64,000 nt of DNA from Nocardioides lianchengensis (GCF_900101465.1 NZ_FMZM01000003.1:62001-126000), one strand, 5' to 3'. Shown: positions 42,029 to 52,316, counted from the stretch's first letter. The notes: generated by a model not told the origin, from the letters alone. A program made the numbers and translations.

Positions 42029-44275
42029 TCAGGCCTCCTCGGAGGCAGCCTCGGTCGCTTCAGCGGCCTCGGTCTCCTCGACGACCGGGACCAGCGACAG
42101 CTTGCCGCGGTCGTCGATCTCGCCGATCTGGACCTGGATCTTCTGGCCCACGGAGAGGACGTCCTCCACCGCGTCGACGCGCTTGCCGCCGGCGAGCGGG
42201 CGCAGCTTGCTGATGTGCAGCAGGCCGTCCTTGCCGGGCATCAGCGAGACGAACGCACCGAAGTTCGTCGTCTTCACGACGGTGCCGAGGTAGCGCTCGC
42301 CGACCTCGGGCATCGTCGGGTTGGCGATCGCGTTGATCGCCGAGCGGGCGGCGTCGGCGGACTCGCCGTTGGTGGCACCGATGTAGATGGTGCCGTCGTC
42401 CTCGATCGAGATCGACGCGCCCGTGTCGTCCTGGATCTGGTTGATCACCTTGCCCTTCGGGCCGATGACCTCGCCGATCTTGTCGACGGGGATCTTCACG
42501 GTGATGATGCGCGGCGCGGTGGCCGCCATCTCCTCGGGCTCGTCGATGGCCTCGGCCATGACGTCGAGGATCGCCAGGCGGGCGTCCTTGGCCTGGTTCA
42601 GCGCGGCGCCCAGGACCTCGGCGGGGATGCCGTCGAGCTTGGTGTCGAGCTGCAGCGCGGTGACGAACTGGCGCGTGCCGGCGACCTTGAAGTCCATGTC
42701 GCCGAAGGCGTCCTCGGCTCCGAGGATGTCGGTCAGCGCGACGTACGACGTCTGGCCGTCGACCTCACCGGAGATGAGGCCCATCGCGATGCCCGCGACC
42801 GGCGCCTTCAGCGGCACGCCGGCCTGCAGCAGCGACATGGTCGAGGCGCAGACCGAGCCCATCGAGGTCGAGCCGTTGGAGCCCATGGCCTCGGAGAGCT
42901 GGCGGATCGCGTAGGGGAACTCCTCGCGGGTGGGCAGCACGGGGAGCAGCGCCCGGCGCGCCAGGGCGCCGTGGCCGACCTCGCGACGCTTCGGGGAGCC
43001 GACGCGGCCGGTCTCGCCGGTGGAGAACGGCGGGAAGACGTACTTGTGCATGTAGCGGCGGTGCTTCTCCGGGGACAGCGTGTCGAGCTGCTGCTCCAGC
43101 TTCAGCATGTCGAGGGTGGTGACACCCAGGATCTGAGTCTCGCCGCGCTCGAACAGCGCCGAGCCGTGCACCCGCGGGATCACGTCGACCTCGGCGTGCA
43201 GCGGGCGGATGTCGGCCAGCCCGCGACCGTCGATGCGGACCTTGTCGCGCAGCACCTGGCTGCGGATGGCCTGCTTGGTGACGGCCTTGTAGGCGGCGCC
43301 GACCTCCTTCTCGCGACCCTCGAACTTGTCGGCGAGCTGCTCCAGCAGGGAGACCTTGATGCGGTCGCCCTCGTCCTCGCGCTCCTGCTTCGACAGCACC
43401 CGCTCGCGGTCGCCGCCGACGCTGTAGAGGCCGGTCACCGCGTCGCCGACGGCGGCCTGGACGGCCTCGAAGACGTCGTCTTCGAAGTCGAGGAAGATCG
43501 GGAACTCCTGGATCGGCTTCGCCGCGACGTTGGCGAGCTCCTGCTGCGCCTCGACGAGCTGCTTGATGAAGGGCTTGGCGGCGTCGAGGCCACCGGCCAC
43601 GACCTCCTCGGTCGGCGCGGTGGCGCCGCCGGCGATCAGCTCGATGGTCTGCTCGGTGGCCTCGGCCTCGACCATCATGATCGCGACGTCACCGGTCTCG
43701 GTGACCCGGCCCGCGACGACCATGTCGAACACGGCGTCCTCGAGCTGGCTGTGGGTCGGGAACGCGACCCACTGGCCCTTGATGAGCGCGACGCGGACGC
43801 CGCCGACCGGGCCGGAGAACGGCAGGCCGGAGAGCTGCGTCGACATCGACGCGGCGTTGATCGCGAGGACGTCGTACGGCGCGTCGGGGTTGAGCGCCAG
43901 CACGGTGATGACGACCTGCACCTCGTTGCGCAGACCCTTCTTGAAGGTCGGGCGCAGCGGGCGGTCGATGAGGCGGCAGGTGAGGATGGCGTCCTCGCCC
44001 GGACGACCCTCGGAACGGAAGAACGAGCCGGGGATCTTGCCCGCGGCGTACATCCGCTCCTCGACGTCGATCGTCAGGGGGAAGAAGTCGAAGTGGTCCT
44101 TCGGGTGCTTGCCGGCGGTGGTCGCCGACAGCAGCATCGTGTCGTCGTCGAGGTAGGCGGTCACGGAACCGGCCGCCTGGCGGGCCAGCAGGCCCGTCTC
44201 GAACTTGACAGTGCGGGTGCCGAAGGTGCCGTTGTCGAGAACAGTCTCGACGGCGTGGATGACGGGATCGGTCAA
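42029..44275 (-). CDS. pnp: Polynucleotide phosphorylase / guanosine pentaphosphate synthetase
   Basis: This 748-residue PNPase degrades RNA from the 3' end with phosphate and, in actinobacteria, has also been linked to guanosine pentaphosphate. Domains in order are RNase PH 1 (about 10-150), the all-helical linker (to about 330), RNase PH 2 (about 340-560, with [20 protein letters not shown]), KH ([18 protein letters not shown]) and S1 ([18 protein letters not shown]), then an acidic Ala/Glu tail. The start is TTG at 44275, with AAGGAC upstream; the frame has no better start. It is downstream of rpsO, the conserved order. Confidence 0.96.
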   Translation of the reverse strand: MTDPVIHAVETVLDNGTFGTRTVKFETGLLARQAAGSVTAYLDDDTMLLSATTAGKHPKDHFDFFPLTIDVEERMYAAGKIPGSFFRSEGRPGEDAILTCRLIDRPLRPTFKKGLRNEVQVVITVLALNPDAPYDVLAINAASMSTQLSGLPFSGPVGGVRVALIKGQWVAFPTHSQLEDAVFDMVVAGRVTETGDVAIMMVEAEATEQTIELIAGGATAPTEEVVAGGLDAAKPFIKQLVEAQQELANVAAKPIQEFPIFLDFEDDVFEAVQAAVGDAVTGLYSVGGDRERVLSKQEREDEGDRIKVSLLEQLADKFEGREKEVGAAYKAVTKQAIRSQVLRDKVRIDGRGLADIRPLHAEVDVIPRVHGSALFERGETQILGVTTLDMLKLEQQLDTLSPEKHRRYMHKYVFPPFSTGETGRVGSPKRREVGHGALARRALLPVLPTREEFPYAIRQLSEAMGSNGSTSMGSVCASTMSLLQAGVPLKAPVAGIAMGLISGEVDGQTSYVALTDILGAEDAFGDMDFKVAGTRQFVTALQLDTKLDGIPAEVLGAALNQAKDARLAILDVMAEAIDEPEEMAATAPRIITVKIPVDKIGEVIGPKGKVINQIQDDTGASISIEDDGTIYIGATNGESADAARSAINAIANPTMPEVGERYLGTVVKTTNFGAFVSLMPGKDGLLHISKLRPLAGGKRVDAVEDVLSVGQKIQVQIGEIDDRGKLSLVPVVEETEAAEATEAASEEA

Positions 44276-44482
44276 GGATTCGTCCTTGTCTTGCTCGCGG
44301 AGCGAACCACTGCGTCCCGCGTGAGGCGAGGCCGGTCTTCGATCGAGGCCCGCAGCACGGAGCCGACGTCGTCGGCGTCCTGAGAGCCACTACCGAGGAC
44401 CGAGCCAGAACGGGCGGGTCGCTCCTGTGGTGGGGTGTTCAGTTGGAATCTAGCGCAGCGCAGGGGCAGCGCTGTGAAAAGC

Positions 44483-44512
44483 GTGAAGGGCCCACCGGGG
44501 TGAGCCCTTCAC
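44483..44512 (-). terminator. Hairpin after rpsO
   Basis: GTGAAGGGC (44483-44491) pairs with GCCCTTCAC (44504-44512). On the minus strand it is followed by GCTTTTCAC. It lies six bases after the rpsO stop and would partly separate rpsO from pnp. Confidence 0.7.
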
Positions 44513-44518
44513 GGGGTG

Positions 44519-44794
44519 TCAGCGGCGCAGGCCGAGACGCTCGACGATCGAGCGGTAGCGCGCGATCTCGGTCTTCTGCAGGTAGTTCAACAGCCGGCGG
44601 CGCTGGCCGACGAGCAGCAGCAGACCACGACGGCTGTGGTGGTCGTGCTTGTGGGTCTTCAGGTGCTCGGTCAGGTGGCTGATCCGGTGGCTGAGCAGCG
44701 CGATCTGCACCTCGGGCGAACCGGTGTCGCCCTCGGTCGTCGCGTACTCGGCGATGATCTTCTTCTTGGTCTCCGCGTCGGTGCCGATAGACAT
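44519..44794 (-). CDS. rpsO: Ribosomal protein S15 (uS15)
   Basis: This 91-residue S15 binds 16S rRNA in the central domain. The family sequence is intact: [22 protein letters not shown], then [25 protein letters not shown], ending with ERLGLRR (quoted in part around the two helices). ATG 44794 has GAGGGAGC upstream. A hairpin follows, then pnp. Confidence 0.97.
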   Translation of the reverse strand: MSIGTDAETKKKIIAEYATTEGDTGSPEVQIALLSHRISHLTEHLKTHKHDHHSRRGLLLLVGQRRRLLNYLQKTEIARYRSIVERLGLRR

Positions 44795-45006
44795 GCGGGG
44801 GCTCCCTCTCTGGTTCGCTGCGCGGCGCGCCGGGGCCTGTTCACCCGGGCACTCTGGATCCGCGGCCGTTGTACGGCGATGGTCGTGACGTGCGGTCGTC
44901 CGTGACGGACAACCGATCAAGGCTATCGCGAGGCCGGACAGGGCCCAAATGCAGACCTGCCGCCCTCCCTCGCGGGACCGGCGGCAGGCCGTGGTGGTGC
45001 GGCAGG

Positions 45007-45267
45007 TCAGATCGGGGCGCCGGGGTCGGCGTGCGTGCTGCGGCGCTCCTGGACGGTCTGCGAGCCGTCCGCGTGGGTCGTGGTGGCGACCGTGCCGGTA
45101 CGACGGCTGCTGGCGCTGGTGGCGGCCGTGATCACGAGTGCGAGCACCCCGACCCCGGCCAGGATGTAGCCGGCGGTGGTGAGGTCGACGCCGGAGATGG
45201 AGTCCTGCACCGCGAAGGACAGGATCAAACCGGCGGCCAGGAGGAAGATCCCCAGTCCGTAGCCCAT
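45007..45267 (-). CDS. DUF6458-type small membrane protein
   Basis: This 86-residue protein begins [20 protein letters not shown] and has two helices (about 4-24 and 32-53). A polar tail with [15 protein letters not shown] follows. It resembles the actinobacterial DUF6458 family of unknown function. AAGGAG six bases upstream fixes ATG 45267; the longer frame is spurious. Confidence 0.75.
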   Translation of the reverse strand: MGYGLGIFLLAAGLILSFAVQDSISGVDLTTAGYILAGVGVLALVITAATSASSRRTGTVATTTHADGSQTVQERRSTHADPGAPI

Positions 45268-45319
45268 GACAACTCCTTGCTGCTCCGGCCGTCCCCGGTG
45301 GACGGTCCACCGGTCCCAG

Positions 45320-47485
45320 TCACCGTTGTCCGACCTCCGCAAACGCCCGATCGGTCTCGACCACCGGCTCGCCCCGGGGCGGGGTCGGGCGGCTGGGCCA
45401 CCAGGCCCGCTCCCCCAGCAGCACCAGCGCCGCCGGCAGCAGCACCAGCCGGACCAGGGTCGCGTCGAGCAGGATCGCGGCGGAGAGCCCGACGCCCATC
45501 ATCTTCATCTCCAGCATCGACAGGGTCGCGAAGATGGCGAACACCGAGACCATCACCGCGGCGGCGCTGGTCACGACCCCGGCGGTGTCGGCCACGCCGC
45601 GCTGGACCGCGACCCGGGTCGGCAGGCCCTGGTCGACGTACTCGCGGACCCGGCTGACGACGAAGACGTGGTAGTCCATCGACAGGCCGACCAACACGAC
45701 CAGCACGAACAACGGCAGCCAGTCGATCACGAAGCCGGAGCTCTCGAAGCCCAGCAGGGACTCGAACCAGCCGTGCTGGAAGACCAGCGTCATCAGCCCG
45801 AAGGCCACGCCGACCGAGCCGAGGTTCAGGGCCGTCGAGACGAGGGCGACCGGCAGGCTGCGGAAGGTCGTGGCCATGATGATCAGGGTCAGCAGCAGGA
45901 CGAAGCCGATCACCAGCGGCAGCCGCTCCTGCAGCCGCTCCACGAAGTCCAGCGACTCGGCAGCGCCGCCGCCGACGACCGCCTCCGCACCCGGTACGTC
46001 GACCGCGGCCGGCACCAGGTCGGTCCGCAGGTCGCGGAGCGCCTCGTCGACCCGCTCGTCGGACTCCGCGAACGGCATGGCCAGCTCCAGGACCGACGTA
46101 CGCCCGTCGTCGGAGACCTCCACGTCGGAGCCGCTCGCGACGAACGCCCCGGTCGCGACCGCGTCGTCCGCCAACTGCTCCAGGGCCGCACGGACGTCGT
46201 CCGCGTCGTCGGCCCCGGCCCGGACGACGACCTCGGCGGTGGTGCCCTCGGACGGGAAGGCGGCCGTCACGTCGCGCATCGTCTGCACCTCGGGGATCGA
46301 GGCGGGCAGCGTCTCCAGGTTGGCCTGGTGGGTCTTCATCCCGAGGGCCGGTACGGCGAGCGCCACGACGACCGTGCCCGCCAACGCGAGGGCCGCCACC
46401 GGGTGGGCCACGACCGGGCCGAGCAGGCGACGGCTGATGCCGCCGCGGCCGATCCGCGCGTTCAGCCGCCACAGCAGCGGGACGCGGGGGCGGTCGACCC
46501 GGTGACCGAGGCCGCCGAGCAGGGCGGGCAGCACGGTGATCGAGCCGAGCACGGCGATCGCGACCACCAGGATCGAGCCGACGGCCAGCGAGTTGAAGGT
46601 GCTGTCACCGACCAGGAACAGCCCGGCCATCGCGGCGATCACGGCGCCCCCGGAGACCAGGATCGAGTGGCCGGAGGTCTGGGCGGCGATCTCGACCGCG
46701 TCGATCGTGCTCCGGCCCTTCGCGCGCTCCTCGCGCTCGCGCTTGAGGTAGAACAGCGAGTAGTCGACACCGACGGCCATCCCGATCAGCACGATCATGC
46801 TCGCGACGGTGTCGTCGAACGGGACCAGGTGTGAGAGCGGGGCGCTGATGCCGATGGTCGCGGCGACGCTGGTCGCGGCCAGCAGGACCGGGAGCCCGGC
46901 GGCGACCAGGGCCCCGAAGGCCACCAGCATCAGGACCAGGGTGATCGGCAGGCTGATCAGCTCGGCCGAGCCCAGGTCCTCGGCGACCCGCTCGTCGATG
47001 GCGGCGTCGAGGGTGAGGTCGCCGGACTGGCGAATCCGCAGATCCGGGTGCTCGGCGGCGACCCGGTCGGTCACCGCGACCAGCGGGTCCGCGTCGTCGC
47101 CGTGGTCGAGCGCGAGCCGGACGGCCAGCAGCAACGCCGTACGGTCCGGGCTCCACTGGGGCTCCGCGACGCCGGCCACGTCGTCGAGACCGGCCAGGCC
47201 GTCGGTGAGCTCGGCGGCCGCGGCGGTCATCGCCGCGGCGTCCTGGCCGGTGACCAGCACCAGCTCGGAGTCGGGGTCGTCGAGGCCGGCCTGCTCGACC
47301 AGCTGGTCGGCGCGGCCGGACTCGCCGAGCCGGTAGTCGGCGTCGGACGCCTCGTGGGTCGGGACCATCATGGCGAGGCCGACGGCCACCGCGACCAGGG
47401 CGAGCCAGCCGAGGACGGCGCGCCAGGGGTGGGCCGCGCTCCAGCGGGCGGCCCGGATGGGGACGGAGGTGAGGGGGTTCGTCAT
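45320..47485 (-). CDS. MMPL-family RND exporter
   Basis: This 721-residue protein has twelve predicted helices in two halves, each with a large extracytoplasmic loop (about 45-175 and 395-530). MMPL features are GMAVGVDYSLFYLKREREER and its counterpart LVGLSMDYHVFVVSRVREY, the Asp-Tyr pairs of the proton relay. Such proteins export lipids or drugs across the membrane. ATG 47485 is the start; the frame's long upstream extension is antisense to the sensor kinase. It is divergent from that two-component system, which may control it. Confidence 0.88.
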   Translation of the reverse strand: MTNPLTSVPIRAARWSAAHPWRAVLGWLALVAVAVGLAMMVPTHEASDADYRLGESGRADQLVEQAGLDDPDSELVLVTGQDAAAMTAAAAELTDGLAGLDDVAGVAEPQWSPDRTALLLAVRLALDHGDDADPLVAVTDRVAAEHPDLRIRQSGDLTLDAAIDERVAEDLGSAELISLPITLVLMLVAFGALVAAGLPVLLAATSVAATIGISAPLSHLVPFDDTVASMIVLIGMAVGVDYSLFYLKREREERAKGRSTIDAVEIAAQTSGHSILVSGGAVIAAMAGLFLVGDSTFNSLAVGSILVVAIAVLGSITVLPALLGGLGHRVDRPRVPLLWRLNARIGRGGISRRLLGPVVAHPVAALALAGTVVVALAVPALGMKTHQANLETLPASIPEVQTMRDVTAAFPSEGTTAEVVVRAGADDADDVRAALEQLADDAVATGAFVASGSDVEVSDDGRTSVLELAMPFAESDERVDEALRDLRTDLVPAAVDVPGAEAVVGGGAAESLDFVERLQERLPLVIGFVLLLTLIIMATTFRSLPVALVSTALNLGSVGVAFGLMTLVFQHGWFESLLGFESSGFVIDWLPLFVLVVLVGLSMDYHVFVVSRVREYVDQGLPTRVAVQRGVADTAGVVTSAAAVMVSVFAIFATLSMLEMKMMGVGLSAAILLDATLVRLVLLPAALVLLGERAWWPSRPTPPRGEPVVETDRAFAEVGQR

Positions 47486-47593
47486 GGCTCCAGCCTCGTG
47501 ACCCGCGACCCCCGCGGCAGGGGCGTGCGGACCCCGACCGGAGGTGGTGCCAGCACCACCGCGCGGACGTCGTACGTCGGCGAGGATGTGGGG

Positions 47594-48769
47594 GTGAGTG
47601 ACGCCGCCGCCCCTGCCCCCGCACCCGCCCCACCGGGGCGGCTGCTGATGACCGGGTACGCCGGCCTGCAGGTGCTGCTGCTCGTGCCCGCCGTGCTGCT
47701 GTTCGTGCTCTGGGTCGTCGGCGGGGTGCTGATGGTCGTCTGGGTCGGCGCGCTGCTGCTGGCCGTGGCCGTGCCGGGCACCCGGGCGCTCGCCAACCTG
47801 CACCGCCGGATGGCGTCGCGGGTGCTGGGCCACCCGCTGCCCGCGCCGTACGCGCCGCTGGCGGGGCTCTCCCCGATCGCCCGGCTGCGGGCGGTGGCCC
47901 TGGACCCGATGACCTGGCGCGACCTGGGCTGGCTCGTCGTGACCTCGACGGTGGGCTTCGCGCTGTCGCTGCTCGTGGTGCTGCTGCTCGTCTGCGTCGT
48001 CACCTGGTGGGTGTGGTGGTACGCCTCGGCGCCGCTGATGCGGCTGCGCAGCGCCATCGACCGCACCCTGCTCTCCCCCGGCACCACCGAGCGGCTCTCG
48101 CAGCGGGTGCAGCAGCTGACGGAGACCCGGGCCGACCTGGTCGACCACTCCGCCGCCGAGCTGCGGCGCCTCGAGCGCGACCTGCACGACGGCGCGCAGG
48201 CCCGGCTGGTCGCGCTGTCGATGAGCCTCGGCATGGCCGACTCGATGTTCGCCTCCGACCCCGAGAAGGCGCGCCGGATGGTGAGCGACGCACGCGAGAC
48301 CACCACGGCCGCGCTGGGCGAGCTGCGCTCCGTCGTACGAGGGATCCACCCGCCGGTGCTCGCCGACCGCGGCCTGGCCGGCGCGGTCGAGGCGCTCGCG
48401 CTCGACATGGCCGTGCCCGTCGACGTGACGGCCGCGCTGCCCGGCCGCCCGCCCGCGCCGGTGGAGTCCGCGGTCTACTTCGCGATCGCCGAGTGCCTGG
48501 CCAACATCGGCAAGCACGCGGCGGCGCAGCACGCGTGGATCCGGCTCGACCACGCGGCCGGGGTGCTGCGCGCGGAGGTCGGCGACGACGGACGCGGAGG
48601 TGCGTCCGCGGAAGCCGGGACCGGGATGCGGGGTGTCATGCGTCGCCTCGGGGCCTTCGACGGCACCATGATGGTCTCCAGCCCGGTCGGCGGGCCCACC
48701 ATCATCACCCTGGAGGTCCCGTGCGGCTTGTCCTCGCCGAGGACCACGCCCTCCTCCGGGCCGGTCTGA
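47594..48769 (+). CDS. Membrane sensor histidine kinase (NarL-partner type)
   Basis: This 391-residue kinase has an N-terminal sensor region of four helices (about 18-60 and 108-142). HisKA_3 follows, with phospho-His in RLERDLHDGAQARLVALSM (about 198), then a HATPase with AIAECLANIGKHA and GTGMRGVMRRLGAFDG. The signal is unknown. GTG 47594 follows GAGGA with good spacing. Its last 49 bases overlap the response-regulator gene, so the pair is made together. It is divergent from the MMPL exporter. Confidence 0.88.
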   Translation: MSDAAAPAPAPAPPGRLLMTGYAGLQVLLLVPAVLLFVLWVVGGVLMVVWVGALLLAVAVPGTRALANLHRRMASRVLGHPLPAPYAPLAGLSPIARLRAVALDPMTWRDLGWLVVTSTVGFALSLLVVLLLVCVVTWWVWWYASAPLMRLRSAIDRTLLSPGTTERLSQRVQQLTETRADLVDHSAAELRRLERDLHDGAQARLVALSMSLGMADSMFASDPEKARRMVSDARETTTAALGELRSVVRGIHPPVLADRGLAGAVEALALDMAVPVDVTAALPGRPPAPVESAVYFAIAECLANIGKHAAAQHAWIRLDHAAGVLRAEVGDDGRGGASAEAGTGMRGVMRRLGAFDGTMMVSSPVGGPTIITLEVPCGLSSPRTTPSSGPV

Positions 48770-49362
48770 CCCAGCTCCTGGAGGCGAACGGCTTCACCAT
48801 CGTCGCCGCGGTCGACAACGCCGGCGACCTGGAGCAGGCCCTGCGTCGGCCCGACGCCGAGGGCGCCGTGCTCGACGTCCGGATGCCGCCGACGCACACC
48901 GACGAGGGCCTGCGGGCGGCGATCGCCGTACGCGCCGAGCGGCCGGCGTTCCCCGTCATGGTCCTCTCGCAGTACGTCGAGCACCTCTACGCCCGCGAGC
49001 TGCTGGCCAGCGGCGAGGGCGCCGTCGGCTACCTCCTCAAGGACCGGGTCTCCGACGTCGAGGAGTTCGTCGAGGGCGTACGACGCGTCGGCGCCGGCGG
49101 CACCGTCCTCGACCCCGAGGTGGTCGCCACGATCATGGCCCGCCGCCGCGAGGAGCCGATCGACCGGCTCAGCCCGCGCGAGCGCGAGGTGATCGCGCTG
49201 ATGGCCGAGGGCCGCTCGAACACCGCCATCGCCACCCAGCTCGTCGTCACCGAGAAGGCCGTCGCCAAGCATATCAACAGCATCTTCACCAAGCTCGACC
49301 TGCCGCTCGACACCGACGCCCACCGGCGGGTGCGGGCGGTGCTGGCCTGGCTGCGGCTCTGA
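48721..49362 (+). CDS. LuxR/NarL-type response regulator
   Basis: This 213-residue protein has a receiver domain (1-120) with acidic pocket AEDH, phospho-Asp in AVLDVRMPP and conserved Lys in LLKDRV. The C-terminal LuxR HTH (about 150-210) has LSPREREVIALMAEGRSNTA and KHINSIFTKL. GTG 48721 is preceded by GGAGG inside the kinase gene. It is the partner of the upstream kinase, and the divergent MMPL gene is a likely target. Confidence 0.92.
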   Translation: MRLVLAEDHALLRAGLTQLLEANGFTIVAAVDNAGDLEQALRRPDAEGAVLDVRMPPTHTDEGLRAAIAVRAERPAFPVMVLSQYVEHLYARELLASGEGAVGYLLKDRVSDVEEFVEGVRRVGAGGTVLDPEVVATIMARRREEPIDRLSPREREVIALMAEGRSNTAIATQLVVTEKAVAKHINSIFTKLDLPLDTDAHRRVRAVLAWLRL

Positions 49363-49388
49363 GGACCCGCTTCGACCCCGTCCCCCGA

Positions 49389-50183
49389 TCAGCAGGCGTC
49401 GACGTTCATCGGCAGGGTCCGCTCGCCGGTGGCGTCCCACACGTAGGCGCCCTCGATCACCCGGCCCTGCAGGTCGCGCACCTCCAGCACGCAGGCCTGG
49501 CCGCCCTGATAGGTCACGGCGTTGCCGTCGTCGACGGCCACGTCGCCGTAGACCTGCCACCCCCGCTCCTCCGCGACGTGCCAGGCCAGGTTGTCGGCCG
49601 CACCCGGGAGGAGACCCACGGCGCTCAGGTTCAGGCCGACCAGCAGCAGCCGGGCCGCCACGGACGTCGTGAGCAGGCGGTCGACCCGCCAGGCCCGCCG
49701 ACCCAGCTGGACGCTGACGACGACGTACGCGGCCAGGACGACCAGCCAGAGGCCGTCGAGGAAGACGTAGGGGCCACGGAGGTCCTGGGTGACCATCCAG
49801 GCCACCCAGGCTCGGGCCACCCACCAGGCGGGCCGGAGCGCGGTGAGGAAGCCGCGCAGGTCGCCGGGCAGCGAGTCCAGCAGCCGGTCCCAGTGAGCGT
49901 GGGCCGCGTCGAGCGCCTCCATCGCCGCGGCCGGTAGCGCCCACTCCCGCACCCGACGGACCGCCACCGGCGGGTGGCCGGCACCCGTCCGCAGCTCGCG
50001 CGCATAGTCGCCCGGGTCTCCGAGCGCCTCGGCCCCGTGCTCGGCGACCAGCTCCGACAGGTCGGCCTCGAGGCCCGCCGTGAGCTCCTGCCGCTCGTCC
50101 GGCGGCAGGTCGGTCATCAGGTCGCGGACCCGCGCAACGAACGCGAGCACCTCCGAGCGGACGTCGGTGCTGTGCTCGCTCAT
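49389..50183 (-). CDS. HAAS-domain membrane protein
   Basis: This 264-residue protein has an N-terminal HAAS-like helical domain (about 1-75, DLPPDERQELTAGLEADLSE). Three to four helices (about 115-135, 140-160, 172-195) and a C-terminal extracytoplasmic beta domain with one Cys pair follow. HAAS proteins are usually encoded with PadR regulators. Here the padR stop overlaps its ATG (ATGA). It is probably a membrane protein whose level is set by the PadR protein. Confidence 0.75.
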   Translation of the reverse strand: MSEHSTDVRSEVLAFVARVRDLMTDLPPDERQELTAGLEADLSELVAEHGAEALGDPGDYARELRTGAGHPPVAVRRVREWALPAAAMEALDAAHAHWDRLLDSLPGDLRGFLTALRPAWWVARAWVAWMVTQDLRGPYVFLDGLWLVVLAAYVVVSVQLGRRAWRVDRLLTTSVAARLLLVGLNLSAVGLLPGAADNLAWHVAEERGWQVYGDVAVDDGNAVTYQGGQACVLEVRDLQGRVIEGAYVWDATGERTLPMNVDAC

Positions 50184-50515
50184 GCGATCGCTCCCTGCGG
50201 GTGGTCGAGGAGGGTGGTCACCGACGTCGCGAAGCGTCGCCAGTCCTCGCCCTGCCGCTTCAGCTCGCCGCGGCCGGACGGGGTGATGCCGTAGTACTTG
50301 CGGTGCGGGCCGGCCTCCGACGGCACGACGTACGACGTCAGCAGGCCGGCGGCGTAGAGGCGCCGGAGCGTGCCGTAGACCGAGGCGTCCCCGATGTCCT
50401 CGAGCCCGCCGCGCCGGAGCCGTCGGACGATGTCGTAGCCGTAGCCGTCCTCGGCGTCGACCACCGCGAGCACCGCGAGGTCGAGCACGCCCTTGAGGAG
50501 CTGGGTGCTGTCCAT
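50180..50515 (-). CDS. PadR-family transcriptional regulator
   Basis: This 111-residue winged-helix regulator begins MDSTQLLKGVLDLAVLAVVD. The PadR segment is DASVYGTLRRLYAAGLLTSY, with the wing HRKYYGITPSGRGEL. ATG 50515 is chosen over a GTG three codons upstream. A near-perfect 31-base palindrome ends five bases before it, most likely the protein's own operator. It heads a two-gene operon with the HAAS protein. Confidence 0.9.
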   Translation of the reverse strand: MDSTQLLKGVLDLAVLAVVDAEDGYGYDIVRRLRRGGLEDIGDASVYGTLRRLYAAGLLTSYVVPSEAGPHRKYYGITPSGRGELKRQGEDWRRFATSVTTLLDHPQGAIA

Positions 50516-50520
50516 GCGTC

Positions 50521-50551
50521 GCACACTAGTGCGCAGTACGCACTAGCGTGC
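50521..50551. promoter_or_regulatory. Palindromic operator before padR
   Basis: In this 31-base palindrome 13 of 15 base pairs are symmetrical. It contains CACTAG/CTAGTG motifs twice and is bounded by GCAC and GTGC. It abuts the padR start, so a bound dimer would block initiation. Confidence 0.7.
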
Positions 50552-50595
50552 GAACGCCACAGTCCGGCGTGTCGCGCACGCCGGGGCGATCGATC

Positions 50596-52296
50596 TCAGG
50601 CCCGGTCGAGCACCTCGAGCACCGCGGCGCGTGCGGCCATCGGGTCGGCCGCGGACAGCGCGGCCTCCGCGGCCTCCTCGCAGACGTCCATGGTCACCGA
50701 GGCCAGCCGCGCCCCCACCGGGCGTACGGCGGCCGCGGCCATCGAGAGCGACGTGATGCCCATGCCGACCAGGGCGACGGCCAGCAGCGGGTCGGCTGCC
50801 GCCTCGCCGCAGACACCGACCGGCTTGCCGGCCTGCTGGCCCGCGTGGGCGGTGATGGCGATCAGCTGCAGGACGGCCGGCTGCCAGGGGTCGGTGAGGT
50901 GAGCCAGGTCGGTGGCCATCCGGTCGGCGGCCATGGCGTACTGGGTCAGGTCGTTGGTGCCGATCGACAGGAAGTCGACCGCCTCCAACATCCGGTGCGC
51001 GAGCAGTGCCGCGGACGGCACCTCGACCATCACGCCCGCCTTCAGGCCGCGACTGCGGACCTGGTCGGCGAAGGCCTGCGCCTCGGCGACGGTGGCCACC
51101 ATCGGGGCCATCACCCAGGTCTCGGTGCCGGTCGACTCGGCCGCGGCGGCGATGCCGTCGAGCTGGCGCTCCAGCAGCTCGGGGTTGTCGAAGGAGAGCC
51201 GGAGGCCACGGACGCCGAGGGCCGGGTTCTCCTCGCCCTCGTGCGTGGCGAACGCGACCGGCTTGTCGGAGCCCGCGTCGAGGGTGCGGACCACGACGTA
51301 CTTGCCGGCGAAGGGACGCAGCACCTCGGCGTAGATCTCGGCCTGCTCCTCGACCGACGGCTCGTCCTTGCGGTTGAGGAAGCACAGCTCGGTGCGGAAC
51401 AGCCCGACGCCCTCGACCGGCGCCTCGGCCGCGTGCGCCGAGGACTCGCCGTCGGCGACGTTGGCGAGCACCTTCACCCCGGCACCGTCGGCCGTCCGGC
51501 CGGGTCCCTCCCAGGCCGCCAGCGCGGCCCGCGTCTCGCGGTCGGCGGCGACCTTGCGCTCCGCCTCCGCCGCGTCCGGGTCGGTCTCGATGGTGCCCGC
51601 GGTGCCGTCGACCAGCAGCGGCGTGCCACCGGCCAGCTCCATGGCGCCGCCGACGCCGACCACGCACGGGATGCCGAGCTGGCGGGCGATGATCGCGGTG
51701 TGGCTGGTCGGGCCGCCACGCTCGGTCACCAGCGCCAGGACCAGCGCGGGGTCCAGGCCCGCGGTGTCGGAGGGCGCGAGGTCCTCGGCGACCAGCACCG
51801 ACGGCTCGGACGGGGTCGGGACGCCCGGCTCGGGCTCCCCCACCAGGTGGGCGGTGACCCGGCGCTCGATGTCGCGCAGGTCGGTCACCCGCTCGGCCAT
51901 CAGCCCGCCCATGCCGGTGAAGATCCCGACGAACTGCTCGACGCCCGCGCGCAGCGAGGCCAGCAGGTCGTCGCCGGTGCGCAGGTGCTTGCGCACCGCG
52001 CTGCGCAGTCCCTTGTCCTTGGCCAGCCCGGCACTCGCGGTCAGCACCTCGGCCGCGGCCCCGGACGCCTTCTCGGCCTTGCGCGCGAACCCGTCGGCGA
52101 CCGCGGCGACGGCGTCGTCGTACGCCGCGAGGGCCGCCTCCTCATCGGTGGGACCGTTCGACGCGTAGGCCTCGACGGCGGCCGGCGACACCTCGGCCCG
52201 GGCGAGCAGGGCCGGGCCGAACGCGGCGCCCGGGACGACAGGGGTGCCCGTCAGGACGGCGGACGAAGCAGCGGGAGATCCGGTGACCATGCTCAC
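50596..52296 (-). CDS. ptsI: PTS enzyme I
   Basis: This 566-residue EI passes phosphate from PEP to HPr. The phospho-His is His199 in GGPTSHTAIIAR. The PEP-binding barrel has GVGLFRTELCFLNR, VVVRTLDAGSDKP, the later MVEVPSAALLA and the C-terminal active-site Cys in GVCGEAAAD. GTG 52296 and ATG 52290 are both possible starts. It is divergent from deoR-fruK-fruA-ptsH, and one control region serves both sides. Confidence 0.96.
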   Translation of the reverse strand: MSMVTGSPAASSAVLTGTPVVPGAAFGPALLARAEVSPAAVEAYASNGPTDEEAALAAYDDAVAAVADGFARKAEKASGAAAEVLTASAGLAKDKGLRSAVRKHLRTGDDLLASLRAGVEQFVGIFTGMGGLMAERVTDLRDIERRVTAHLVGEPEPGVPTPSEPSVLVAEDLAPSDTAGLDPALVLALVTERGGPTSHTAIIARQLGIPCVVGVGGAMELAGGTPLLVDGTAGTIETDPDAAEAERKVAADRETRAALAAWEGPGRTADGAGVKVLANVADGESSAHAAEAPVEGVGLFRTELCFLNRKDEPSVEEQAEIYAEVLRPFAGKYVVVRTLDAGSDKPVAFATHEGEENPALGVRGLRLSFDNPELLERQLDGIAAAAESTGTETWVMAPMVATVAEAQAFADQVRSRGLKAGVMVEVPSAALLAHRMLEAVDFLSIGTNDLTQYAMAADRMATDLAHLTDPWQPAVLQLIAITAHAGQQAGKPVGVCGEAAADPLLAVALVGMGITSLSMAAAAVRPVGARLASVTMDVCEEAAEAALSAADPMAARAAVLEVLDRA

Positions 52297-52316
52297 AAGT
52301 AAACGCCCCCGCCGCC

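Noticed and set aside
44276..44518. Small gene or riboswitch between pnp and rpsO
   Set aside because: I see only the rpsO hairpin and a short palindrome near 44362-44376 in the pnp leader, and no recognisable riboswitch or coding frame.
45320..48553. MMPL frame extended to about 1077 codons
   Set aside because: The extra N-terminal part is antisense to the sensor kinase. ATG 47485 gives a normal MMPL start.
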